Shown: in pieces, positions 26,457 through 37,900 of the stretch
Position numbering within the stretch: position 1 is the stretch's first letter
How the letters are laid out: every line of letters begins with the position of its first letter
Source: Blastopirellula sediminis
GTDB taxonomy: Bacteria; Planctomycetota; Planctomycetia; Pirellulales; Pirellulaceae
DNA: 64,000 nucleotides
Reading direction: 5' to 3'
Assembly (NCBI RefSeq): GCF_020966755.1
Contig: NZ_JAJKFT010000002.1
Coordinates: 558,001 to 622,000, forward strand
The notes under the pieces: model-generated
What the model saw: the letters and a program-made list of their open reading frames with translations, nothing else
Told to the model about the DNA's origin: nothing
Database searches by the model: none
Position numbers and translations under genes: made by a program

Positions 26457-27790
26457 CGTTCCAGCACTTCGTCGATGTCGGCCGAAGTGTGAGCGGTTGA
26501 CAGGAACATCGGTTCAAATTCATTCGGATGGAAGTAGACGCCGGCACGCTGCATGTGGTGCTGGAACTTGATGTAACGTTCGAAGTCGCAGTGACGGCGA
26601 ACGTCGCGGTAGTTGTACAGACCTTCGACTTCGGTCTTGGTGATCAAACCGGCCAACAGCGGGCCGAGGTGATAGACTTGGGCCGGAATGCCGAGACGGG
26701 CGTAGATCTCTTTGATGCCGCCGGCCAACTGATCGGCGATCGCGTGGAGGTGAGCGTAGATGTTCTCTTTGTCGCCCAACACCGTATCGAGAACCGCTTC
26801 CGCCGCCGACATGACGACCGCATTGCCCGAGAAGACGCCGCCGTGGAACAACGGGCCGTTGGCGATGCAGCTCATGATTTCGGCCGAGGCGCCGAACGAA
26901 CCGACCGGGTAACCGCCACCCATCGCCTTCGAGACGACGGTGATGTCGGGCGAGACCATGTAGTGCTCTTGGGCGCCGCCCGCCGAGACCCGCATGCCGG
27001 TGATGACTTCGTCGAAGATCAACAGACCGCCGCGATCGTGGATCATTTCGCGGACCGATTGCAGATAGCCGTCGCGCGGCAACAGCAAACCGGCGTTGCC
27101 GGAGATCGGCTCCATGATGACCGCGGCCGCTTCGTCGCCGTGCTCTTCCAGGCAGCGCTGCAGCGCGTCCAGGTCGTTCCACTGGCAGACGATGACGTCG
27201 GTCAGCGAGTCGCTCATGCCGGTGGTGCCGGGGATCGCCGGACCGTAGCCGCATTCCGGCAACATTTCGAGCGGAGCGTGGTACTTCGTGAAGACCGCTT
27301 CGCTCCAGCCATGATAATGGCCTTCAAACATGATCAGCTTTTTGCGGCCGGTGTAGGTGCGAGCCAGGCGAATCGCCGAGGCGCACGCTTCGGTGCCCGA
27401 GTTGGCGAAGCGGAGCAGTTCGATGCACGGGAAGAGCTGCTTCAGCTTTTCGGCGACGCGAATCGTCACTTCGGTCGGAAAGCCGAGCTGGCTGCCGTGT
27501 TCCGAGATCTGACGATAGACCGCTTCGATCACTTGCTTCGGGCGGTGGCCCAAGAGCAGCGGCCCATAGGCCATGTTCAAGTCGATGTATTCGTTGCCGT
27601 CGACGTCCCACAGGCGGGCGCCTTCGCCGCGGTCGGCGACCAGCGGAATGTGGTACGGCAGAACTCGCATCGTGCTGCTGTCGCCGCCGGCGATGCTTTT
27701 ACGTCCGCGTTCCAGCGTCTTCGCACTTTGCGCCGCTCCGCTTGAATCCGTTTTGGAAATCATTCCCGTCATGGCATTACCCCCGTTCAT
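26420..27790 (-). CDS. class III PLP-dependent aminotransferase (glutamate-1-semialdehyde aminomutase-like)
   Basis: A 456-residue fold-type I PLP enzyme. The PLP lysine is K288 (VVSKAMGGGYP) and the ring-nitrogen aspartate D260 (LLIFDEVITGMR). FANSGTEACASAIRLAR is the phosphate-binding region. Overall it resembles HemL-like aminomutases/aminotransferases found in secondary-metabolite loci. Its place between a thioester-reductase-like enzyme and an acyl ligase points to transamination of a chain aldehyde into an amine, rather than haem synthesis. It overlaps the ligase gene and lies 13 bp after the reductase gene. The start could also be the ATG at 27772 (MTGMISKTD). Confidence 0.88.
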   Translation of the reverse strand: MNGGNAMTGMISKTDSSGAAQSAKTLERGRKSIAGGDSSTMRVLPYHIPLVADRGEGARLWDVDGNEYIDLNMAYGPLLLGHRPKQVIEAVYRQISEHGSQLGFPTEVTIRVAEKLKQLFPCIELLRFANSGTEACASAIRLARTYTGRKKLIMFEGHYHGWSEAVFTKYHAPLEMLPECGYGPAIPGTTGMSDSLTDVIVCQWNDLDALQRCLEEHGDEAAAVIMEPISGNAGLLLPRDGYLQSVREMIHDRGGLLIFDEVITGMRVSAGGAQEHYMVSPDITVVSKAMGGGYPVGSFGASAEIMSCIANGPLFHGGVFSGNAVVMSAAEAVLDTVLGDKENIYAHLHAIADQLAGGIKEIYARLGIPAQVYHLGPLLAGLITKTEVEGLYNYRDVRRHCDFERYIKFQHHMQRAGVYFHPNEFEPMFLSTAHTSADIDEVLERWEDGARQCLVR

Positions 27791-27803
27791 TGCAGTGTGT
27801 CTT

Positions 27804-29300
<1,497 letters not shown>

Positions 29301-29336
29301 TCTGAAAAAACTTGCCCTACGTTTCCGAACAATCGA

Positions 29337-30101
29337 CTACACGTGAACCGCGGCGCCGCCGTCGACGACCAGCGTTTCGCCTTGAACCAGATCCGACAAT
29401 GGCGAGGCCAAAAACAGGACCGCGTCCGCAATGTCTTCGACCGACAGCATGCGATCGCCCATCATCGTCTTGTCTTTGCGATGATCGAACATCTCGCCGG
29501 CGCCCGGCAGACGCTTCGTCGAGTCGGTTTCGACCAAGCCCGACTTCACGATGTTGACGTTGACGCCCTTGTCGCCGACTTCCAGCGTCAAGTGACGAGC
29601 CAGGCTTTCCAGCGCGGCTTTCGAGCTGCCGATCAGCCCGTACCACGGCAAAGCCATGTCCGAACCGTGGCTGCTGATGCCGATCACCTTCGCGCGGCCC
29701 TTGCTCTTCACCAGCAGCGGCAGACCGGCTTGCACCAGGTAGAGCATCGCCAACACGTTGGTGTGGTAGGTGTTTTCAAAGTGTTTTTCGTTGGCGGCCA
29801 TCAGCGGACGGAAACCGCCGGTCGCCGCGTTGCTGACGATGATGTCGAGCTGCTGGATGTGCTCGCCGATGTATTCCATCATCGATTCGACGTCGTCTTT
29901 CTGGCTCACGTCGGCCTTGACCACGAAGGAGCGTCGCCCCATCGCGCGAATTTCTTTGGCCGTTTCCATCGCGGCGGTACGCGAAGTGACGTAGTTGACG
30001 ATCACGTCGGCGCCTGCTTCGGCCAGTCGCAATGCGCAAGCTCGCCCCATGCCGCGCGAACTTCCGGTAACCAGTGCGATACGTCCGGAGAGGTTAATCA
30101 T
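29337..30101 (-). CDS. FabL-like enoyl-ACP reductase (SDR with Tyr-x6-Lys)
   Basis: A 254-residue classical-size SDR with the NADP-binding TGSSRGMGR. The catalytic spacing is Y154-x6-K161 (PWYGLIGSSKAALE), the signature of FabI/FabL enoyl reductases; ketoreductases have Tyr-x3-Lys, and the residue at that position (157) is isoleucine. NAATGGFRPLM and the C-terminal GETLVVDGG also resemble FabL. The giant synthase contains KR and DH but no recognisable ER domain, so this enzyme can supply enoyl reduction in trans. Its start overlaps the Rieske gene's stop (ATGA), so the two are translationally coupled. Confidence 0.82.
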   Translation of the reverse strand: MINLSGRIALVTGSSRGMGRACALRLAEAGADVIVNYVTSRTAAMETAKEIRAMGRRSFVVKADVSQKDDVESMMEYIGEHIQQLDIIVSNAATGGFRPLMAANEKHFENTYHTNVLAMLYLVQAGLPLLVKSKGRAKVIGISSHGSDMALPWYGLIGSSKAALESLARHLTLEVGDKGVNVNIVKSGLVETDSTKRLPGAGEMFDHRKDKTMMGDRMLSVEDIADAVLFLASPLSDLVQGETLVVDGGAAVHV

Positions 30102-31261
30102 GTTGCGTTTCCTGAAAATCGATTTTGAATTACATCGCTTTCGTCTCGACAGCTCGCGACTCCGCTCGCTTTCTCGACGTATTTCTGAAAATGAAAAATG
30201 CGTTCTTCACGCGTGGAGATCAGACCGCCCATCGGCTCTTCCGGGGCGGAAATCCCCTCTTGAACCTGCACGAGCACGCCGGCGTCTTCCGCGCCGACCT
30301 TGGTCAAAAAGTCTCGCGCCCATTTCGTGATGAAATAGCGATTCCATACGCGTCGCAGACGTCCTTTTTCGCCGATGTGGCACATCAAGCGGACGACGGA
30401 CAACGACTGGCTGGGCGAAACCGGAATCACGCACTCCACCCAGCGATACAGCGACAATCGCGCCATCATCACGTTGGGGTAGTGCAGGATGTGTTCATAC
30501 GATCCGTCGCGCGGACGGCCGACCAGCAAGTGGCCGATCGCATCCATCGTAGCGCGAACCGAACGTTCTTCACTGTAATCAACGAACATCGACGTCCAAC
30601 TTTCTTCCATGGTGTGTTGGATATCTTTTTCTTCCGGAAAGGTTCCGAATGTTTGCGGATGCACGGTTGTAGTGTGGTAGCTTTCCAGCGCGTTCTCGAC
30701 CAGGCACTTCCAGTTGGCGTTGATCGTCCGCGTAACGGTGATCGCCGTATGCATTTCGGGCGTGAACCAGCTTTCGTACAGCTCGAACTTGTCGCCGAGA
30801 AACTCTCGCAGGCTCGGGCCTTCGTCGGTCAGGTTCAAAAAGATCAATTGGCCGCAGCGCTCGATCCGAAATTTGCGCAAACCAAGCATTCCCTGGGCGA
30901 GCGGACGGAACGTCTTCGCGTCGGGGATCTTGCGAACGTTGCCGGTCTCGTCGAACTCCCAGCCGTGATATTGGCAGTGGAGTCGTTCGGTCGCGCCGCA
31001 CGGTTTGCAGGTCAATTTGGCGTAGCGATGCGGGCAGACGTTCAAGAAGCCGCTGACCTCATCTCCCTTGCGCCACAGGATGATCGGACGACCGAAGATC
31101 TCCAGCGTCAGGAACGAGCCGTCTTTCGGCAGTTCGTCCATCAGCGCCACGGCATGCCACGTCGGCATCATCAGCGTTTCCATCTCCTGATCGAAGACGG
31201 ATTGATCGAAGTAGGACTGACGCGGCAGAACCTGGGGATGATGTTCCTTGCTTACAAACAT
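30098..31261 (-). CDS. Rieske non-haem iron oxygenase, alpha-subunit type
   Basis: A 387-residue protein. The Rieske [2Fe-2S] ligands are C76-P-H78 and C96-Q-Y-H99. The catalytic domain has a mononuclear iron site in ENALESYHTTTVHP (H196, H201). Length and layout match ring-hydroxylating and related Rieske oxygenases, which hydroxylate, desaturate or cyclise. No dedicated ferredoxin or reductase gene is adjacent, so electrons must come from general partners. In this operon it probably oxidises the acyl chain or head group; aromatic ring attack is less likely given the lipid context. Confidence 0.88.
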   Translation of the reverse strand: MFVSKEHHPQVLPRQSYFDQSVFDQEMETLMMPTWHAVALMDELPKDGSFLTLEIFGRPIILWRKGDEVSGFLNVCPHRYAKLTCKPCGATERLHCQYHGWEFDETGNVRKIPDAKTFRPLAQGMLGLRKFRIERCGQLIFLNLTDEGPSLREFLGDKFELYESWFTPEMHTAITVTRTINANWKCLVENALESYHTTTVHPQTFGTFPEEKDIQHTMEESWTSMFVDYSEERSVRATMDAIGHLLVGRPRDGSYEHILHYPNVMMARLSLYRWVECVIPVSPSQSLSVVRLMCHIGEKGRLRRVWNRYFITKWARDFLTKVGAEDAGVLVQVQEGISAPEEPMGGLISTREERIFHFQKYVEKASGVASCRDESDVIQNRFSGNAT

Positions 31262-31953
31262 GATGAAAGCTCCTGCTGGGGATAGGCTGGAGTATCATTG
31301 GCCGTCGCTTGCCAGACGGCCGTCGCCATTCCCCGACTCGACGGACGAGTCCACATCGCCAGGGGAGCGAGTTGGCGTCCGTACAACGTGCAGCGAACTT
31401 CATGGTCGCAATACGATTCGATTTCGACGCCGCGGGGGTTCCACGTTTGACCGGCGCCTTGCGATTTGAAAATCGCTTCTTTCAAGCCCCACAGCAGCGA
31501 GGCCGACTCGGGGCGTTCGGCGAGCCAGGCTTGCTCCCGCTCGGTAAACCAAGCGGCCGAGAAGTGCCTGTCTTGCGGAACGTCCCAAGCGAGATCGACG
31601 CCGATCGAGGTCGCGTCGGTCGTCATGCCGACCAGCAGCGCGCCGCCGGCATGCGAAACCGAAATGCGGTAGTTGGTCGGCTTGCCGTCGACGAAGACTT
31701 CCGGAGCTTTCCCCAGCCCGTCCGACGAACGCGACAAGACTTCCACGCGGCGCAGGTCGGCCGGTTCGCACGAGCGCGTAATCAAACGCTTGGCGATCCA
31801 GCGCCCGCCGAGCCATTGGCTGCGGCGGTCTGCGTGGGCGAAGAAGTCCAGTTCGTGCCGTTCGGCGGCGCTCAACCAAGCGGCCGAAGCGGAAATGGGG
31901 AGGTTGCCCGCATCGGCGACATAGCGCACCAGCCGGGCAGGAGCATACGTCAT
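31252..31953 (-). CDS. Sfp-type 4'-phosphopantetheinyl transferase
   Basis: The start is set at 31953 (MTYAPARLVRYVA), giving 233 residues, because this ATG overlaps the synthase stop (ATGA). It ends 10 bp inside the Rieske gene. The signatures are ISVSHAGG, IGVD at 117-120 and WGLKEAIFK at 155-163 (W155, K158, E159, K163). The usual third acidic residue two positions after D120 is alanine (A122), a substitution at a magnesium ligand of Sfp-like enzymes. It should convert the three apo-ACP domains of the synthase to holo form. Confidence 0.9.
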   Translation of the reverse strand: MTYAPARLVRYVADAGNLPISASAAWLSAAERHELDFFAHADRRSQWLGGRWIAKRLITRSCEPADLRRVEVLSRSSDGLGKAPEVFVDGKPTNYRISVSHAGGALLVGMTTDATSIGVDLAWDVPQDRHFSAAWFTEREQAWLAERPESASLLWGLKEAIFKSQGAGQTWNPRGVEIESYCDHEVRCTLYGRQLAPLAMWTRPSSRGMATAVWQATANDTPAYPQQELSSCL

Positions 31954-34900
31954 GCAACGCCTCCTCGGCCGAGAATGACCTTTTGATAGCCGTACGCCTT
32001 CAGGATCACCTCTCCGTTTTCGCCAAAGAGGGTCAGATCGTAGAGGGCCGACTTTTCGGCCACGTCGCGGCAAACGAAGTGGACATAGCAGTTTTCGCCG
32101 TCGCTGGGCATCCGTCCCAGTTCCAGCCGTTCAATCTTCCGCGGCAGGGAAACCGCGCCTTCGCTGTGCATGTACAACTGGCAGCCGCAAGCGTAGAGGG
32201 CCGAATCGAGGATGCACGACGGAACCCGCCATCCTTCGACTCGTTCCGGCTTCGTCAAATCGGCCAGCGGCTCGGCGACGATGTGACCCCAACCGCCGGA
32301 AGCGTCGCAGCTAAGCGCCTTCAGGCAGCGGAACGGAGTTCCATGGTAGATCGCCGCATCTTCCGGATAGGTGACCGCGCTCCACTCGGTCGGGAACGGC
32401 GGCAGTTCCGCGGTCAGCGCCGCCGGTTGGTCAGCCACTTCGACCTTCGCTTGCAGGTAGAGACGATCTTTCTGGATCAGTCCGCCGGTACGGTTGCGGA
32501 AGTCGCAAGTCCAGCGGCATTCGGCCAGGTTATCGCCGACCATCTTGGCTCGCGCCTGGGCGGTCGTCGCGTTGTCGGTATGGAAGGCCAGCCCGTCGAT
32601 CATGTCGACGTCGCAGAAGGCGACCGTCTTCTTGCCCGAGGCCAGCTCGGCCGCTTCCCGCAACGCTTCCAGGGTGACCACCACCGGCATCAGCGGTTTG
32701 CCGCGCAGACGATGGAGGGCCAGGAAGGGATCGTTGATCGGATCGAGCGGAACGTCGCCGACCAGTTCGTCTCCCTCGGTCCGCGAAGTCGCGACCAGCG
32801 GGAACGAGCCATCGACCGCTTCGCCGCTGCGCGGCTTGAATTCGCCCAGCGGGAACTGTTCGTTCGGGTAGAACATCGGGTAGAAGTCGCCGAACGTGTA
32901 GAGCGTTTCCGCCTTGTAGCCGCCGCCAGCGAGTTCTTCTTCGAGACGACGAACTCCTTCTTCCGGCAGCATGTATTTCATCTTCATCACCGAACGCGGG
33001 CCCCACGCGAACCGCGACAACGTCGCGATGCCGGCGCCTTCCCACGATTCCCAGTGAATGCAGAGCGTGGTGCAGTCGGGTCGAGCCGCGCGGAACCAGT
33101 CGAGCGCCTTCGACATCGAGTCGTTCCCCGCCGCGTAATCGCTCAGCCCATTGCCGCCGAAGCGACCGCTGATCGAACCGAAGCCGATGCAGTGGGTCAG
33201 AGGATCGTTCTTCGTCAGAGCGAACAGATGCATCAGGCCGTCGAACTTCGCCCGAATCAGTTTTTCGACGAACGGACGACGCTTGTGGTCGAAGCGACCC
33301 GGCTCGATCAAGCCGGCGCCATGCATCAGCCCGGTGATCGGACCGTCGGTCTTGCGAATTTCTTCCAGCACCGCGGCGACCGCATCGCGATCGGTGACGT
33401 CGCACTGGTGATAGGTCGCTTGCACGCCGGCGTCGGCGAACTTTTGCAGGTTGTTGAAGATCTCGCAGTCTTTCAGGACGCGGTCCCATGCCTGACCGGG
33501 CGAACCGCCCGAGGCGACCGCTTCGCGCGTGATCTGCGTCTTGTAGGTCTTCAGTTGCTCTTCGTCGAAGTTGCGCCACACGGCGTCAGCTAGCGGCGCC
33601 GGGCTCTTCCCGAGCAAATGCAGCTTCCAGCCATATTTCGCCGCTAGTTCACGAGCCGCGATCGCGGTGATGCCGCGAGCGCCGCCGGTTACCGCCCAGA
33701 CCCCGCCACGCGGAATGTTCGCGTCGGGTCCCATCGCCAGCGGAGTGCCGATCGGGCGAACCACCCGACGAACGCCGCCGATCCAACTGACTTCGACTTC
33801 CGGCTGATCGGCCGCCAGTTCGCGCATCATCGCGTCGAACAACGCCGCCGGCGATTCGGACGCGGGAGCGTCAATCACCTTGCAGCGAGCGCCGCGGTTT
33901 TCCAGCCGCGAGTCTTCAATGTGCAACGACTTCACGAAGCCGGCGACGCCGCCCCCGTCCGGAAGTTGCACGGTCGATTCAAAACCAAAGTCTCCGCCGA
34001 GCGAGATCGCCGCGACCAGGTCGCCGGTCCCCGCTTCCGGGAATTTCAGATTTCGCTTGTACCAGTTCTGCGCGACGAAGTAGGGGAAGATGATCCCTTC
34101 GTGACGGCGACGATCGATTTCGGCGGCCGAAAGGGGATCGGTCGACACGGCGTCGCGGCTGGTCATCAGGAAGAGCCGTTGGGCCGGCTTCTCCGGATGG
34201 AGCGAATCGAGCCAAGCGAGCGTTTCGTCCAAGTCGGCGCGAGCGCCAAAGCGATAGACTTCGACGCCGGCTTGCGCCAGACGTTGTTCCAGTTCGACCG
34301 CGTCGGCGTTTTCGCCCAAGATCCAGACCGGACCGGTGAAGGTCGGCGCCGCGGCGGTTCCCGTCGGCAGCGGAGCGTCAATCAGCTTCAGCTCGCAACG
34401 TTCGGTCCGCAGTTCGACCGACGCGTCGGCCGGACCAAGCGGATCGCTCGAAACAGGTTCGGCCGGTTTCGCCGGAGCGGCGGCCGGCGCTTCGGCGCGG
34501 CTTTCGGCCAACACGCCCAAGCCGTCGGCGAATCGCTGCCAGTGACGACGTTCGGTGATCAAGATTTCGCCGCGGGGGACGTCCGCTTCGATTTCGCGAA
34601 TCAGATGGCCGATCCCTTCCGCCAGCGGCATCAACTTCAGGGCGCTCTTGTCGTTCAGAACGCTCTTCGTTTCGGGGCGAGCGGCCATGCCGACTTCGTC
34701 CCAACCATGCCAGTGGAAACCGACGGCGCGAACCCACGGTCGTTGACGACGATAGGCGCCCATCAGTTTGCAGAGGAGATCGCTCGCCAAGCAGTAGTCG
34801 GCCTGACCGAAGCTGCCGAGACGACCCGCGATCGAACCGAAGCCGATGAAGTGGCGGATCGGATCGTGCTGCGTCAGCGCGGCGAGATGCACGATGCCGC

Positions 34901-37900
34901 CATCTTTGATGCCGATCGTCGCATGAACGACGTCACGGCGTTTCTTTTCCATGCGGCACGACTTGTCGATGCCGGCGCCATGCAGGATGCCGGAGATCGG
35001 ACCGTCGACCCGACGAATCTCGTCGAGCGCCTTGGCCAGCGATTCGCGGTTCGAGACGTCGCATGCGTGGTACGTGGCCGAGACGCCGTTGTCGACGAAC
35101 GCTTGCAGCGACTTGTCGATTTCCAGACTCTTCTGCACCCGTTCCCAAGCCTGCGGCGCTTGCTGTCCCGCTTTGCGGGCCGCAATCATCGTGTCGGCCT
35201 TCAGCTTGTTCAGTCCCGCTTCGTCCAGGCTACGCCAGGCCGGATCGATCGTCGGCAGTTCGCTGGAACCGATCAAGTGGAGCTTCAGCCCGTAACGTTT
35301 GCCAAGTTCCAGGGCACAAGCGGCCGTGATGCCGCGGGCGCCGCCGGTGATGACCCAAACCCCTTGCGGCAGTTGGGCCGTCGCATTGGCCACGCCAGGT
35401 CGATCCATCGCAAACGGAACGCGACGAACGCCGCCGGCGTACGAAACTTCGTAGTCTTGATTGCCCGAAGCGAGTTCAACCAGGATGTTGCTGGCGATCT
35501 GCTTCGGCGCGTCTTGCAGGCTCGTGTCGAACGCTTTGACGCGCGGGCCTTTGCCGCCACGCATGACGGTGAACTCGATGAAGAGCGCCTTCATCAGGCC
35601 GGTCAGGGCGCCACCTTCAACAGCGGTCGCACCGCGGCTGAAGCCGAAGTCGCCGCCGAGGGCGGTCACCGCCACGACGGTCGTCTTTTCGAGCCAACCG
35701 CCCGCCTCGGCGAGGGTCAACCACTTCTGACAGACGAACAGCGGAGTTTCCATCGCAGTCGGTTGCACCCCGTTCCAGCTCGCTTCGACGCCAAACTGCA
35801 GATGCTTCCGCTCGTCGCGAGCAGTCGTCATAAACAGATGAGGCGCCGGACCAGCCGCACAGATCGCTTCGATCTGAGCGACGGCGCTGTCGATATCGCT
35901 GGCGTCCGCAATCTGATAAACCGTGACGCCGGCTTGCTGCAGTTGTTCGATGAGAGCGGCGGCAGTCTCGCCGCTACCCAGAACAATCGCAGCCCCTTCG
36001 TAAACCATCGAGGTAGGTGCGGTCTGCGCCAGCGGCGAATCGCACATTTCCAGCTCAAAGCGAGCCGTCACATTGGCCGGAGCCAGCGGAGTCGCTTCGC
36101 CGCGCTGCGGAGCGGCCGGAGCCGACGAGTTACCGTCGTCCAGCAGTCCGGTGAGCGAGTAGCTCTCGATCGAGCGCGACATGGTCGTGCTCTTCAGCGA
36201 TAGTTGACCGGCGCCGAAATCGAAGAGGAACGCCAACGCGTCTCCTTCGGCCGTCAACAACAAGTTGGTGACGTCGGTGACCGAGATTTCGCCTTGTTCG
36301 GTGGCGGTCGATCCGCCTGCCAGCGCCATCAGGCGATTGCCGCAGTGGATCGTCGCTTGATCGCTGACGATTTGACGATCGCCGCCGCACGATTGAACGC
36401 TCGACAGTCGACCGGTCGCCAGTTCGCCCAGGATCACGCTGCTCGCGCTGCTGGGCGTTTTCAACGCGACGTCGATCGCCGATTCCAGGTTCACGCCGTT
36501 TTGCAGGACGGCGGCGGAAGCTTTTTCGCCGCTGAAAGTCAGTCCGGCGGCGTTCACGCCGCCCAGTACGAGTGCGGTGCCGATTGGCGCCACAGCGACG
36601 TGCGACAAGCCGCTGGTCGGCTTACGCAGGAACGCCGCCAGGCGAATCGTCTCACGCATCGGATTGATCGCAGGGGACTCCATCTGAGCGGCATGCGCCA
36701 GCGAACCGTCGCTCGCCGCGGCTTGCTCCATCGAGGCCAGCGTTTCCGCGACCGCGAAGTGATGGGCCACCACATTGCTCAGGGGAGCTTCAATCGCGTT
36801 GGCGATGCCGAGCAATTCGTCCCATTGATCGGGCGAAAGGGTTTGGATCGCATTGGCCGATTGAGTCGAGCCGGGAAGCTCGTCGATCGACTCGCCGACG
36901 TACTCCGCATAAGTGCGGAGTACGCGACGAATCTCGTCCCGATATTGGCTACCGTGACGCCACCCCATCTCGTACGGCGTACCGACGAGAGCGAGCGGCG
37001 CTGCGGCGCCATTGTCCAAAGTCTTACCAGAGAGTTCCGCAGGAGCGCCATTAATAACGCTCACCGCGGCCGGCGCATCTTCTTTAATTTCCAGAGCCGG
37101 CGCCGGAGCGGCCAGGGAAAAAGATGCTGGTTCCTCGGTGGTCGCCGAAGCGGTGCCCGAGAGGAAGTTCAAAACGTGACGCAGGGTCGGGAAGTCGTCG
37201 AGCGACAAGTCAGTCGCCGACGTGCTGATCTCGAAGTACTCCTGCAGTTCGCCGAACAGCTGAGCCTTCTTGATGCTGTCGATGCCGAGGTCCGCTTCCA
37301 TGTCAGCGTCCAGGTCGACCACTTCCGGCGGGTAACCGGTTTGTTCAACGACGAAGTTGATCAGGAACTTTTCGAGTTCCGCCGTGCTGGCTCCGCCCGA
37401 AGCCGGGGCTTCCGCAACCGGAGCAGCCGCCGGAGCCGGGACGACCGGAGCGGCAGGAGCCGGAGCAGCGACCGGGGCCGCGGCGACCGGTTGGCTTTCG
37501 CTGGCTTGGCCGTTGGCCGAGAGGAAGTTGAGCACGTGACGTAGGGTCGGGAAGTCGTCGAGCGACAGGTCGGTCGCCGACGTGCTGATCTCGAAGTATT
37601 CCTGCAGTTCGCCGAACAGCTGAGCCTTCTTGATGCTGTCGATGCCGAGGTCGGCTTCCATGTCAGCGTCAAGGTCGACCACTTCCGGCGGATAGCCGGT
37701 TTGCTCGACGACGAAGTTCACCAGGAACTTCTCCAGCTCGGCCGTGCTGGCGCCAGTCGAAGCGGCCGCGGCAGGCTGAGCCGGGGCAACCGGAGCGGCA
37801 GGAGCCGGAGGTGCGACCGCAACCGGGGCGGGAGCAACTGGAGCAGGAGCAACCGGAGCAGGAGCAGCGGCCGGAGCGGCGGCGGCGCCTTGTCCGCTGG

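Noticed and set aside
26420-27790. Calling the aminotransferase hemL
   Set aside because: HemL resemblance is clear, but its place in the lipid operon and absence of other haem genes favour a biosynthetic aminotransferase.
33921-36203. A 760-codon plus-strand frame opposite the two KR domains
   Set aside because: Low-quality Arg-rich composition; the KR motifs on the other strand account for the openness.
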